Positions 8,321-16,877 of a DNA stretch of 64,000 bases are shown here, piece by piece. The translations under genes were made by a program, and so were the position numbers. Origin of the DNA: Mesorhizobium sp. L-8-3 (GTDB lineage Bacteria > Pseudomonadota > Alphaproteobacteria > Rhizobiales > Rhizobiaceae); assembly GCF_016756615.1 (NCBI RefSeq), contig NZ_AP023262.1:2168501-2232500 (forward strand), given 5' to 3'. Below the pieces are notes generated by a model, which had not been told where the DNA came from, ran no database searches, and saw only the letters and a list, made by a program, of their open reading frames with translations. The first letter of the stretch is position 1, and each line of letters starts with the position of its first letter.

Positions 8321-9106
8321 TCAGATGCTGGCGATCAGGCCGCCATCCACGCGCACGGTGCTGCCGGTGATATAGGCCGCGCGCGTGCTGGCAAGGAAGG
8401 TGACGGCGTCGGCATATTCTTCGGACTGGCCATAGCGCCCGACGGGGATGGCGGCGACGCTCTCGGCGGCCACTTCCGCAACGCTGCGGTTTTCGCGTTC
8501 GGCTTTCTGCTTGTCCAGGAAGGTGATGCGCGACGTGGCGATGCGGCCCGGCAGGATGATGTTGGCTGTGATACCGTCGCGGCCCACCTCGCGCGCGAGC
8601 GTCTTGGACCAGCCCACAAGCGCAACGCGCAGCGAATTGGAAAGGCCGAGATTGGGGATCGGCGCGACCACGCCCGAGGAAGTGGAGGTGATGATGCGTC
8701 CCCATTTACGCTCACGCATGCCGGGCAGCACCCGGTCGGTGATCGCAATCACGGACAGGACCATGGCCTCGAAGCTCTGCCGCCACAGAGCGGCGTCCTG
8801 GCCCGACACAGTGGAGGGCTTCGGCCCGCCCGTGTTGTTGACGAGAATGTCCACGTCTCCAAGCTCCGCCTCGATCCGGGCAACGTTCGGCTCGATCACG
8901 GCAAGGTCGCCGAGGTCCCATTCAAGGGCGAGTGCAACGCCACCCTGAGCACGGATCACCGTTGCCGTGGCCTCTGCCGCCGCGAGATCTATGTCGCCGA
9001 GTGCGACCTTGACGCCTTCGCGCGCGAGCGCCTGCGCGATGGCGCCGCCGAGGCCGCCGCCCGCGCCCAGAACCAATGCCGTCTTTCCCCTGATTCCAAG
9101 ATCCAT
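8321..9106 (-). CDS. SDR-family protein lacking the YxxxK pair
   Basis: Short-chain dehydrogenase/reductase fold, 261 residues. The cofactor motif [12 protein letters not shown] (about 13-24) and the NNTGG motif (about 90-94) are intact, as is the catalytic-region serine (about 141-144) and the C-terminal [10 protein letters not shown]. The segment that normally holds Tyr-x3-Lys reads SNSLR (156-160), so Ser and Arg replace both residues. The protein therefore either uses another mechanism or is not a classical dehydrogenase. I start at the ATG at 9106; a GTG lies one codon upstream. It sits 24 bases before the aldolase gene in the same operon. Confidence 0.85.
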   Translation of the reverse strand: MDLGIRGKTALVLGAGGGLGGAIAQALAREGVKVALGDIDLAAAEATATVIRAQGGVALALEWDLGDLAVIEPNVARIEAELGDVDILVNNTGGPKPSTVSGQDAALWRQSFEAMVLSVIAITDRVLPGMRERKWGRIITSTSSGVVAPIPNLGLSNSLRVALVGWSKTLAREVGRDGITANIILPGRIATSRITFLDKQKAERENRSVAEVAAESVAAIPVGRYGQSEEYADAVTFLASTRAAYITGSTVRVDGGLIASI

Positions 9107-9155
9107 CACCTAATCCGTTCCTTGTCAGTGTCGTCGGGTTTGGGGCGGCTCGATC

Positions 9156-10373
9156 TCACGACAGCCTGTCGCAAGCCGACCTGATGCGGGTGCAGGCCGC
9201 TTCCAGCTTCTCGGTCGCCGTGGCGAAGGAGATGCGGAAATAGGGAGCAAGCCCGAAAGCGCTGCCGGGCACGGCGGCGACGCCGGCTTCCTCAAGCAGC
9301 CACATGACGAAATCCGTATCGGTCGCGATGATCTTTCCGTCCGGGCGCTTGCGGCCGATCATCCCGGCGCAGGAGGGGAAGAGATAGAAAGCCCCGACCG
9401 GCTTGATGCAGCTCAACCCCTCAATGGAATTGAAAGCCTCGAGGCAGAGGTCACGCCGCTGGCGGAAGGTTTCGTTGCGGGCGGACAGGAAATCCATCGG
9501 CCCGTTCAGCGCCGCGACCGCCGCTGCCTGGCTCACTGAACTCGGGTTCGAGGTGCTTTGCGACTGCAAGGTGGCCATGGCCTTGATGATATCTGCCGGG
9601 CCGCCGGCAAAGCCGATGCGCCAGCCCGTCATTGAATAGGCCTTCGACACGCCGTTGCAGGTCAGAGTGCGGTTCATGAGCTGGGGCTCGACGGCGGCAA
9701 TGGTCGCGAATTCCCATCCGTCATAGCGGATATGCTCGTACATGTCGTCGGTCATGACGAGGATGCGGGGGAATTCCAGCAGCACCTCGGCCAGTGACTT
9801 GAGATGCGCGGCCGAATAACCGGCGCCGGTCGGGTTCGACGGTGAATTGAGGATCAGCCATTTGGTGCGCCGCGTTATCGCGGCGCGCAGCGCCTTCGCC
9901 GTCAGCAGGAAATTGTCTTCCTCGGGACAGGGCACGGTGACAGGCACGCCGCCAGCAAGACGCACCATGTCCGGATAGGAAACCCAGTAGGGCGCTGGGA
10001 CGATCACCTCGTCGCCCTCGTCCAGCGTGGCCAGCAGCGCGTTGTAGAGCACCTGCTTGCCGCCGGTACCGACGCTGACCTGGTCGAGCCCGTAGCTCAG
10101 GCTGTTCTCCCGCAGGAATTTCGCGGCCACTGCCTGCTTCAGCTCGGGCGTGCCGTCGACATCGGTGTAGCGGGTCTTCCCCGCTGCGATCGCTGCCTGT
10201 CCCGCCACCTGGATATGCTCCGGCGTATCGAAATCGGGTTCGCCCTGCGACAGACCGATGATCTCCTTGCCCTGGCCGCGCAGTTCGGCTGCGAGCCGGG
10301 TCATGGCGATGGTGGGCGAAGGCTGAACTGCCTGAAGACGCGAGGAGAGGCGTGGCGCCGAATTGGAGGTCAT
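9156..10373 (-). CDS. Aspartate-type aminotransferase (class I, group Ib)
   Basis: A PLP-dependent aminotransferase of 405 residues close to the alphaproteobacterial AatA/AspC group. Motifs are GLSQGEPDFDTPEHI near the N terminus, NSPSNPTGAGYS in the middle, and the PLP lysine in NGVSKAYSMTGWRIG. C-terminal GSAFGLAPYFRISFA carries the carboxylate-binding Arg. Typical donors are Asp, Glu or aromatic amino acids. Its position between RidA and the SDR suggests it transaminates a pathway amino acid rather than serving general metabolism, but that is inference. Confidence 0.88.
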   Translation of the reverse strand: MTSNSAPRLSSRLQAVQPSPTIAMTRLAAELRGQGKEIIGLSQGEPDFDTPEHIQVAGQAAIAAGKTRYTDVDGTPELKQAVAAKFLRENSLSYGLDQVSVGTGGKQVLYNALLATLDEGDEVIVPAPYWVSYPDMVRLAGGVPVTVPCPEEDNFLLTAKALRAAITRRTKWLILNSPSNPTGAGYSAAHLKSLAEVLLEFPRILVMTDDMYEHIRYDGWEFATIAAVEPQLMNRTLTCNGVSKAYSMTGWRIGFAGGPADIIKAMATLQSQSTSNPSSVSQAAAVAALNGPMDFLSARNETFRQRRDLCLEAFNSIEGLSCIKPVGAFYLFPSCAGMIGRKRPDGKIIATDTDFVMWLLEEAGVAAVPGSAFGLAPYFRISFATATEKLEAACTRIRSACDRLS

Positions 10374-10406
10374 GTCGTTCTCATGCTTCCCTAGGAGTGG
10401 GCCGCA

Positions 10407-10835
10407 TCAGATTGCGGCGATCAACTGGATTTCGACCGGCGCATTGCCGGGAAGTGTCGTGACACCGACGGCGGCACGGCTGCCGATGCCCTCCGGTCCC
10501 AGCTCGGAGCGGAGATGCTGCGAGGCGAAATCCGCAAGCTTCGAATGAGCGATGAAGCCTGGCTCGGCCGCGAAATAGACGGTAAGGCTGAGGATCGCGG
10601 CGATGTGCTCACCCTCGCCGAGCATGCCGCGGGCGGCGGCAAGCGCGTTGGCGCAGGCCAGAACCACCGCGTCGCGATAATCCTCGACCGACACGTCGGC
10701 GCGCACCGGACCCGTGAACATCAGTTTGCCGTTCCGGCGCGGCGTCATGCCCGAGGTGAAGATCAGACCGCCGTGCCGTTTGGCGGGAATATAGTCGCCC
10801 TGCGGCACGGGCTGGCCATGCAGAGAGGCGCTCAT
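10407..10835 (-). CDS. RidA/YjgF-family imine deaminase
   Basis: A 142-residue Rid-family protein. Members hydrolyse reactive enamine/imine intermediates made by PLP enzymes, protecting them from damage. Family features are GGLIFTSGMTPRRNGKL near residue 21 and the C-terminal GSRAAVGVTTLPGNAPVEIQ, which contains the conserved Arg. The ATG at 10835 overlaps the stop of the upstream aminotransferase (ATGA), so translation is coupled; a longer frame reading back to 11168 lies inside that gene and is rejected. Being sandwiched between two aminotransferases fits its known chemistry. Confidence 0.88.
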   Translation of the reverse strand: MSASLHGQPVPQGDYIPAKRHGGLIFTSGMTPRRNGKLMFTGPVRADVSVEDYRDAVVLACANALAAARGMLGEGEHIAAILSLTVYFAAEPGFIAHSKLADFASQHLRSELGPEGIGSRAAVGVTTLPGNAPVEIQLIAAI

Positions 10836-12049
10836 GCGCGATACCTTTCGACCAGCGAGGCCAGACGCTCCACCGCCGCAACGGCGGCCAGATGATCCTG
10901 CGAAAAGTTCAGCCGCACGCTGTCGCCGGTATGCGGGCTGAATTCGGTTCCCGGCGTTACGATCACGCCGGCTTGGAGGCGGAGGATCTTCACGAAATCG
11001 GCGTGGGAGACGGAAAGCGCGGGAAGGCGCGGGAAGAGATAGCTGCCGGCCTGCGGTGCGCGGGCGAAAGCCCCCTCGATGCCACGCAGGACCTTGAGCA
11101 GATCGTCGCGGATGGCCTGATGCTGGCGGATGCGGTCGTCCATCCAGCCTTCCGGCTCGTCGAACCAACTCCGCAGAACCGCCTGCGAATAGCCTGCCGC
11201 GCGCAGGCTGACGATGGCCTGCAATTTTTCCATGCGAGCGATGACGGATTTCGACCCGAAGGCCACGCCGAGGCGGTAGCCGGAGAGCGATTCCGTCTTG
11301 GACGGCCCCATGATGGTGACGACGTTTTCCGCGTTGATCGCCTGCGCGCGCAGATGCGTGTAGGTGACGCGCGTATAGTGCAGGCGCGAATAGAGCTGGT
11401 CGGCGATGACGGTCGCGCCGTATTTACCGGCCAGCGCCGCGATCTGCCTGACTTCCTCGGCGGAGTAGACAACGCCTGCTGGATTGTTCGGGTTGGAGAA
11501 GAGGAAGACCTTCGCCCCCGCCTTGAAGGCGTCTTCGAGCCCGCTGAGGTCGAGCCCGGCGCGGCTTTCATCAGCGCTCACATAGTCGAGTTGGACCGGG
11601 AGCATCTCGCCCTCGAAGAACTCAACAAGCTTGCGATTGGCGAAGTAATCCGGCTGAACGATGGCGACCTTGTCGCCGCGTGACACGGTTGCCGCCACGG
11701 CGAGGAACAACGCGCCTTGCGTGCCGGGCGTGATGATCATGCCGTCGCGGCCATCGACAGGCGCGCCGGTGAAGGCGGCTAACCGCCCGGCGACCAGTTC
11801 GCGAATGCCGATGTCGCCGCGATATTCGGTATAGGCCTGCGCGCCTCCGAGCGCGACGCCGGCCGAAAACAATTCGAAGGAGCCGGGCGTCGGCTCATGT
11901 GCGTCAACGTCGCCATGCGAGAAATCGACCGGACGCCCTTCGATCGCCGCGCCGCGCAGCAGGCTTTCGATGTCCGATGTCTGTTGTCGGACTTCCTGGC
12001 CGGGCGCATTGTCCGTGCCCAGCTTCTTGAATTTGGCTTCGATCGACAT
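10832..12049 (-). CDS. PLP-dependent aminotransferase, class I/II
   Basis: Fold-type I aminotransferase, 405 residues, distinct in sequence from the neighbouring AspAT. Motifs are the Tyr region AYTEYRGDIGIRELV, TPGTQGALFLAV for PLP binding, FSNPNNPAGVVYS, and the PLP lysine in GPSKTESLSGYRLG. The C-terminal RLNFS holds the carboxylate Arg. It is the first gene of the five-gene minus-strand operon and is divergent from the LysR gene at 12174, which probably controls it. The substrate is not determinable from sequence. Confidence 0.85.
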   Translation of the reverse strand: MSIEAKFKKLGTDNAPGQEVRQQTSDIESLLRGAAIEGRPVDFSHGDVDAHEPTPGSFELFSAGVALGGAQAYTEYRGDIGIRELVAGRLAAFTGAPVDGRDGMIITPGTQGALFLAVAATVSRGDKVAIVQPDYFANRKLVEFFEGEMLPVQLDYVSADESRAGLDLSGLEDAFKAGAKVFLFSNPNNPAGVVYSAEEVRQIAALAGKYGATVIADQLYSRLHYTRVTYTHLRAQAINAENVVTIMGPSKTESLSGYRLGVAFGSKSVIARMEKLQAIVSLRAAGYSQAVLRSWFDEPEGWMDDRIRQHQAIRDDLLKVLRGIEGAFARAPQAGSYLFPRLPALSVSHADFVKILRLQAGVIVTPGTEFSPHTGDSVRLNFSQDHLAAVAAVERLASLVERYRA

Positions 12050-12154
12050 TCCGGTTCCTCGGGGAAAGGCGTGTATGGGCGGACCGGCGTCCGTCGCGGC
12101 GGCGACTTTATGCGCCGAAAAGAAACGACAAAATCTGGTCTTTTGTAGTTTTAG

Positions 12155-12173
12155 AAGATAGAAAAACTATCTT
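12155..12173. promoter_or_regulatory. Perfect palindrome abutting the LysR start codon
   Basis: AAGATAG-AAAAA-CTATCTT, a 7-5-7 perfect inverted repeat whose last base is immediately before the ATG of the lysR-type gene. A wider AGTTTT/AAAACT pairing overlaps it. LysR regulators bind such dyads, and the position suggests autorepression and possibly control of the divergent operon. It also leaves no room for a Shine-Dalgarno sequence. Confidence 0.6.
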
Positions 12174-13043
12174 ATGGACATTCGTTTTCTCGAAAGTTTC
12201 GTCACGGTCGCGGATTATGGCTCAATCGCCGAGGCGGCGCGCCGGCTGAACGTGACGCCCGCCGCATTGGCGCAGCGTCTGCGCACGCTGGAACAGGATC
12301 TCGGTCATTCGCTTGTGACACGCGTAGGGCGCACGGTGCGCCCGACCGCCGCGGGCCTGGCAGTGCTGCGACATGCCCGCAACCTGATCGAGAGTGCGCG
12401 CGACCTGCGCGCCATTGCAGCCAATGACGAGCCAGCCGGTCTGCTCCGGCTCGGTGCGACCGCGACATCGCTGACAGGGCTTTTGCCCGATATCATCTCG
12501 CGGTTGAGGGCGCGCCATCCGAGGATCGAATATTTCATCCGGCCGGATTCATCGGTCGATCTCTATCACGGTGTTCTGGCGGGGGAACTCGACGCTGCCG
12601 TGATCGTGCAGCCGCAGTTCCCGATCCCGAAATCGACCGGCTGGCTGACGCTCCGGGAAGAACCTCTGGTGCTGATCGCGCCCGAGAAGACGGAACTGGG
12701 CGATCTCCACGCGGTGATCGCGCACCATCCCTTCATCCGCTATGACCGCAACCAGTGGGGCGGACAGATCGTCGATCGATACCTGCGCGAGCATTCGCTG
12801 AGCGTGCGGGAATGGCTGGAACTCGATGCGCTCGACGCGATCGCGGCACTTGTGAGCCGCGGGCTTGGCGTAGCCATCGTGCCGGACTGGGCGCCGCCAT
12901 GGCCGGAGGGCCTGAAATTGCAGAAGCGCCATCTGCCAAAAGGCGGCGTGCGCCAGACCGGCGTTCTCTGGAACCGGTCCGGCGCGCGGATCGCGGCCGT
13001 GCGGGCCTTCGTCGATATTTGCGGCGGCGAGTCCGCGGAGTAA
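12174..13043 (+). CDS. LysR-family transcriptional regulator
   Basis: A 289-residue LysR regulator. The N-terminal winged helix (MDIRFLESFVTVADYGSIAEAA, about residues 1-60) is followed by the effector-binding domain from about residue 88. It is divergent from the aminotransferase-RidA-aminotransferase-SDR-RraA operon and convergent with the DapA-family gene. It probably regulates the island. The ATG at 12174 directly follows a perfect palindrome and has no visible ribosome binding site; the next Met is well inside the DNA-binding domain, so this start is retained. Confidence 0.9.
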   Translation: MDIRFLESFVTVADYGSIAEAARRLNVTPAALAQRLRTLEQDLGHSLVTRVGRTVRPTAAGLAVLRHARNLIESARDLRAIAANDEPAGLLRLGATATSLTGLLPDIISRLRARHPRIEYFIRPDSSVDLYHGVLAGELDAAVIVQPQFPIPKSTGWLTLREEPLVLIAPEKTELGDLHAVIAHHPFIRYDRNQWGGQIVDRYLREHSLSVREWLELDALDAIAALVSRGLGVAIVPDWAPPWPEGLKLQKRHLPKGGVRQTGVLWNRSGARIAAVRAFVDICGGESAE

Positions 13044-13044
13044 G

Positions 13045-13968
13045 TCAGGCCAGCCGGATTTCCAGCCGCGCCATCAGCCTTTCGACTTCAGCAATGTCAA
13101 CTGCCGAAAGCTTCGGTCCCGGCGCGCGGGTCGCGGCCGAGGCGATCGCGCCGCGCCGCATCAGTATATATTTGCGCACCGCGAGACCGAATCCGGGCTG
13201 CTGCTCGTGACGCAGGATCGGAAGGTAGCGGTCAAACAGATCCTCGGCTTCGTCTGCCTTGCCGGCGCGATGCAGCGCCACCGTCTTCACCAGCGCCTCG
13301 GGAAAGGCGAATCCGGTCATCGCGCCGTCTGCTCCGCGCTGCAATTCCTGCGGCAGATAGAGCCCGCCATTGCCGACGAGGATCGACAGCCGCGCCACGC
13401 CAGGCGTTTGCTCCTGCTCGCGCAACTGCGTGATTTTGGTCAAACCCGGCCAATCCTCATGCTTGAGCATGACGATCTGTGCACGGGCTGCCGAAAGGCG
13501 CCGGATCAGGCCGGGCGATACCGGCAGGTTGGTCGAAAGCGGGAAGTCCTGGAACACCACCGGCACGTCTGCGCCGAGCGCATCACAGACCGCATGGAAA
13601 TAGGCTTCGATTCGGTCCTCGCGAGCCGGGCCCGCATTGGGAGCGACCATCACGCCGGCCGCGCCGTGATCCATCGCGTAGCGGCCTAGATCGGCGAGAT
13701 TGCCGAGCCCCGCATCCGAGACGCCGACGACAACCGGCACATCGCCGGCGCGCTTGGAGACCGTGTCGATGACGGCGCGGCGTTCTTCCGGCGTCATCTT
13801 GTTGGCTTCGCCCATCATGCCGAGGATCGTCATGCCGGTGACGCCGTGTCCGACATAGAAATCGACCAGGCGGCGCAGGCTTTCGTGATCCACCGCTCCG
13901 TGATCGGTGAACGGCGTCGCGGCGATGATGTAGACGCCGCTGGTTTCACGATCGATTTTCCGAGCCAT
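13045..13968 (-). CDS. DapA-family aldolase/lyase
   Basis: TIM-barrel Schiff-base lyase of the dihydrodipicolinate synthase / N-acetylneuraminate lyase / 4-hydroxy-2-oxoglutarate aldolase family, 307 residues. The pyruvate-binding GxxGE motif is GMMGE (50-54) and the Schiff-base Lys is K169 in IVMLKHEDW. The proton-relay Tyr of DapA (in YNIP or YNVP) is replaced by Gln 140 in FQDFP, so it is unlikely to be a housekeeping DapA. It is last of a three-gene minus-strand operon after PxpA and a D-amino-acid transaminase. A role cleaving or forming a 4-hydroxy-2-oxo acid is inference. Confidence 0.85.
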   Translation of the reverse strand: MARKIDRETSGVYIIAATPFTDHGAVDHESLRRLVDFYVGHGVTGMTILGMMGEANKMTPEERRAVIDTVSKRAGDVPVVVGVSDAGLGNLADLGRYAMDHGAAGVMVAPNAGPAREDRIEAYFHAVCDALGADVPVVFQDFPLSTNLPVSPGLIRRLSAARAQIVMLKHEDWPGLTKITQLREQEQTPGVARLSILVGNGGLYLPQELQRGADGAMTGFAFPEALVKTVALHRAGKADEAEDLFDRYLPILRHEQQPGFGLAVRKYILMRRGAIASAATRAPGPKLSAVDIAEVERLMARLEIRLA

Positions 13969-13979
13969 GTCTTCTCCCC

Positions 13980-14837
13980 TCAGATCGCCGCGGCGCGGCG
14001 CGTTTCGATGTAGTAGCGGCGCAGGTCACGTGTGAGTGCGCCCGGCTTTCCGCCGCCGATGACTGCGCCGTCGATGCGGACCACCGGCACCACGAAGTTG
14101 GTTGCGGAAGTGATGAAGGCCTCGCGCGCCGCCACTGCCTCGGCTGGTGTGAAGGGGCGTTCCTCAACGCGGATGCCGTGCTCGGCTGCAAGCTCGAGCA
14201 CAGAGGCGCGGGTGATGCCCGGCAAAAGCGCATGTGAAAGATCGCGTGTGACCAGGACATCGTCGGCCGTGACGATATGGGATGTCGCCGCGCTGGATTC
14301 GGTGACATGCCCGTCTTCGACGAGCCAGGCATCGTCCGCGCCACGTTCCTTGGCCTCCATCTTGGCCATGCAGGGATAGAGAAGCTGGATCGTCTTGATG
14401 TCGCGCCGGCCCCAGCGCAGGTCGGGCAGAAGCGCAACCGCGATGCCCTCTTCAGCGGCGCGGTTCTCCAGCACGTTCTTCGCCTGGGTGAACAGTACCA
14501 GAGTCGGCGGCGTGCCGGCCGGCGGATAGGCGAAATCGCGGTCGGCGACGCCGCGCGTCAACTGGAGATAGATCATTCCCTGATCCATGCCGTTGCGCGC
14601 CACGATCTCTCGGTGCACCGCAAGCAGGCCGTCCTCGTCCAGCGGCAGAACCATGCCCAGTTCGCGTGCCGAGCGCTGCAGGCGTGCCGCATGGCCGGCA
14701 TAGTCGACCAGCTTGCCGTCGAGCACGCAGGTCACTTCGTAGATACCGTCGGCCATGAGAAAACCGCGGTCGAAAACCGAGACCTTGGCTTCGGACTCCG
14801 GCAACCACTCGCCGTTGATGTAGATGATCCTTGTCAC
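13980..14837 (-). CDS. Class IV aminotransferase, D-amino-acid transaminase type
   Basis: Fold-type IV PLP enzyme, 285 residues, the usual length of D-amino-acid transaminase. It carries FDRGFLMADGIYEV near residue 20, the PLP lysine in GRRDIKTIQLL, and VTESSAATSHIV, which lines the cofactor pocket. The DIK context and length favour a D-alanine-type transaminase over a branched-chain enzyme. I use the GTG at 14837, preceded by AAGGA; an extension to 14951 would run into pxpA and is arginine-rich. It lies 11 bases after pxpA in the same operon, suggesting the amino acid released by lactam opening is of D configuration. Confidence 0.85.
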   Translation of the reverse strand: MTRIIYINGEWLPESEAKVSVFDRGFLMADGIYEVTCVLDGKLVDYAGHAARLQRSARELGMVLPLDEDGLLAVHREIVARNGMDQGMIYLQLTRGVADRDFAYPPAGTPPTLVLFTQAKNVLENRAAEEGIAVALLPDLRWGRRDIKTIQLLYPCMAKMEAKERGADDAWLVEDGHVTESSAATSHIVTADDVLVTRDLSHALLPGITRASVLELAAEHGIRVEERPFTPAEAVAAREAFITSATNFVVPVVRIDGAVIGGGKPGALTRDLRRYYIETRRAAAI

Positions 14838-14848
14838 GTCCTTATCCT

Positions 14849-15619
14849 TCAGGCTTTTGCAAAGGGCGCGATCTCGACGCCGTTGTCCTCCAGCGCGGCC
14901 CGCAGGGCGCGCGCGATTTCGGTCGCGCCAGGCGTATCGCCATGGACGCAAAGCGTTTCAGGCTCGACCGGCAGCGTCTTGCCGCCGGTCGTCGGGATGC
15001 GGCCGTTGAGCACCATCTCCAGCACCTGATCGAGACTTTGCCTCGGATCGTGGATGACCGCGCCCGGCTGGCCGCGCGGGGTCAGTTCCCCCTCATCCGT
15101 GTAACTGCGGTCGGCATAGATCTCGCAGGCCACGGGCAGCCCCGCCTTCTCGGCGGCGCGGTAGGTCTCGGAATAGGGCAAGGTAATGAAAGTCAGGCCG
15201 GGATCGACTGCGCGGATCGCACTGACACAGAGTGCGGCAAGTTCGGGATCGACCGCCGCCATGTTGCCGAGCGCGCCATGTGTCTTCACATGGGTCATCG
15301 GGTGGCCTTCCAGCGCGCACATGCCCTGCATGGCGACGATCTGGAAAATGAGCTGGGTTTCAAGGTCCTCCGGCCGCTCGCCAGAGATGCGGCGACGTCC
15401 GAAGCCATAGAGATCGGCGAAGGATGGATGCGCGCCAACGGCCACCCCGTTCTCCTTGGCCATGCGAATCGTCCGGCGCATCACGACCGGGTCGCCGGCA
15501 TGAAAACCGCAGGCGACATTGGCCGTCGTGACGAGTTTCAGCATCGCGGCATCGTCACCAATCGAATAGGCGCCGAAGCTTTCTCCCATGTCGCAGTTAA
15601 GGTCGATTCTTCTGGTCAT
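14849..15619 (-). CDS. pxpA: 5-oxoprolinase subunit A (LamB/YcsF family)
   Basis: PxpA works with PxpB and PxpC in ATP-dependent opening of 5-oxoproline to glutamate in the cytoplasm. The protein has 256 residues and starts with the family hallmark DLNCDMGESFGAY, followed by TTANVACGFHAGDP, GAHPSFADLYGFGRR and THVKTHGALGNM. It is the first gene of a minus-strand operon, divergent from the TRAP-PxpBC operon. The three subunits are thus split over two facing transcription units that share one regulatory region. Confidence 0.93.
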   Translation of the reverse strand: MTRRIDLNCDMGESFGAYSIGDDAAMLKLVTTANVACGFHAGDPVVMRRTIRMAKENGVAVGAHPSFADLYGFGRRRISGERPEDLETQLIFQIVAMQGMCALEGHPMTHVKTHGALGNMAAVDPELAALCVSAIRAVDPGLTFITLPYSETYRAAEKAGLPVACEIYADRSYTDEGELTPRGQPGAVIHDPRQSLDQVLEMVLNGRIPTTGGKTLPVEPETLCVHGDTPGATEIARALRAALEDNGVEIAPFAKA

Positions 15620-15649
15620 TCCCGCCTCCTTCGAGCGAATGCCTTTTGA

Positions 15650-15662
15650 TTACAACTTGTTA
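15650..15662. promoter_or_regulatory. Candidate GntR-type operator between the divergent operons
   Basis: TTACAACTTGTTA is a near-perfect 13-base palindrome with a single mismatched pair, of the type bound by FCD-domain GntR regulators. It lies between pxpA and the TRAP operon, whose downstream part encodes two such regulators. Confidence 0.35.
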
Positions 15663-15695
15663 GCATATTTTCCGAGGTCATTTCCCCGCAACGGA

Positions 15696-15726
15696 TTGAC
15701 AGGCGGGATTATGATGGCCTTATAAT
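15696..15726 (+). promoter_or_regulatory. Sigma70-type promoter of the TRAP-pxpBC operon
   Basis: A perfect TTGACA (15696-15701) and a perfect TATAAT (15721-15726), separated by 19 bases, which is longer than optimal and typical of regulated promoters. A GGT-GT-ACC half-palindrome follows at 15737-15744 near the expected start site. It is about 65 bases upstream of the dctP start. Confidence 0.6.
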
Positions 15727-15789
15727 GGATACAGGTGGTGTACCGAAATTACAAGAACATTGGCAACCACTGGCAACATCAAAGGGAAC

Positions 15790-16779
15790 ATGATGAAAAT
15801 GGGAAAACTTGCTACTTTCACCGCTGCCTGCGCGTTCGCAATCTCGACAACGGCTGCATTCGCCGAAACAGCCTGGGACATGTCCGTCGTCTGGCCCGAG
15901 GGGAACTTTCACACCCAGAACGCCATGGCTTTCGCCGAGCGCGTCAAGGAAGCGACCGACGGCGAGGTTGTCATCACCGTGCATTCCGGCGGCGCGCTTG
16001 GCATCAAGGGCCCGGAAGGCATGGCAGCCGTGCGTGACGGGCTCGTGCCGATCGCCGATATCCTGCTGAACCAGCAGGTCGGTGAGGCTCCGGTGCTGGG
16101 CGTTGAGACGCTGCCTTTCCTCGCGCCGACGATGCCTGAGCTTGCGCTCCTGCACAAATTCTATCGGCCCAAGCTGGAGGAAGTCGCGGCCAGCATGAAC
16201 CAGAAGGTTCTCTACATGGTGCCGTGGCCGGGTCAGGCGGTCTATTCGCCTGACAAGATCGATACACTCGACGACATGAAGGGCCTGACCATTCGTGTCG
16301 TGGATGCGAATGGCACGTCCTTCTTCGAGGCACTTGGAGCCACGCCGATCCAGATGCCATGGGGCGAGGTCGTTCCCTCGCTCGCAGCCGGAACCATCAA
16401 GGGCGTTACGACGTCGTCCTCCTCCGGCGTTGACGGTGCATTCTGGGAATTCACCAAGAACATGAGCACTTTCAACTGGCAGGCTTCCTCCAATATGGTT
16501 TCCGTCAACCTCGACGCCTGGAACGAGTTACCGCTGGAGACCCAGAAGAAGATCGAAGCGGTTGCCGAGCGGATGGAAGGCCAGTTCTGGCTCAACAGCC
16601 GCGCCGAGGATGCCAAGAAGATCGCGATGCTGAAGGAGCATGGCATCGACGTGACGGCGCCTTCGTCGGAGCTGAATGCGGCCCTGATGGAAAAGGCGAT
16701 GCCGTTGTGGGACGAGTTCAAGAAGCGCGTACCTGACGCCGCGCCGATAATCGACGCCTATCTCACGGCCAGAGACTGA
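15790..16779 (+). CDS. TRAP transporter solute-binding protein (DctP family)
   Basis: Periplasmic binding protein of a tripartite ATP-independent transporter, 329 residues. A signal peptide (about residues 1-26, ending AAFAE) precedes the DctP fold. The segment TIRVVDANGTSFFEALGATPIQMPWGEV contains the conserved Arg that binds the substrate carboxylate, so the imported compound probably carries a carboxylate. Three ATGs lie close together; I take 15790 after AAAGGGA. It leads a ten-gene operon with membrane subunits, PxpBC and hydrolases. Confidence 0.9.
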   Translation: MMKMGKLATFTAACAFAISTTAAFAETAWDMSVVWPEGNFHTQNAMAFAERVKEATDGEVVITVHSGGALGIKGPEGMAAVRDGLVPIADILLNQQVGEAPVLGVETLPFLAPTMPELALLHKFYRPKLEEVAASMNQKVLYMVPWPGQAVYSPDKIDTLDDMKGLTIRVVDANGTSFFEALGATPIQMPWGEVVPSLAAGTIKGVTTSSSSGVDGAFWEFTKNMSTFNWQASSNMVSVNLDAWNELPLETQKKIEAVAERMEGQFWLNSRAEDAKKIAMLKEHGIDVTAPSSELNAALMEKAMPLWDEFKKRVPDAAPIIDAYLTARD

Positions 16780-16795
16780 GGCTGTTTCGCCGAAA

Positions 16796-16818
16796 CCGGC
16801 TGGCTTGGGGTCAGCCGG
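16796..16818 (+). other. Intercistronic hairpin after the TRAP binding-protein gene
   Basis: CCGGCTG/CAGCCGG stem with a 9-base loop and no T tract, 17 bases after the stop. Such hairpins commonly protect the upstream mRNA so that the binding protein is made in excess of the permease. Confidence 0.5.
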
Positions 16819-16877
16819 GACGAAACCCGGTCGCTTGCCGTTGACGCAAGCGGCCGCCTATCGGTCGGATTATTGTT

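Noticed and set aside
10407..11168. Longer N terminus for the RidA protein
   Set aside because: The extra 111 residues lie entirely within the upstream aminotransferase gene and are Arg/Pro-rich; the ATGA overlap at 10832 gives the family length.
13045..13968. Housekeeping dihydrodipicolinate synthase (dapA)
   Set aside because: The conserved Tyr of the YNxP motif is replaced by Gln 140, and the gene sits in a catabolic operon.
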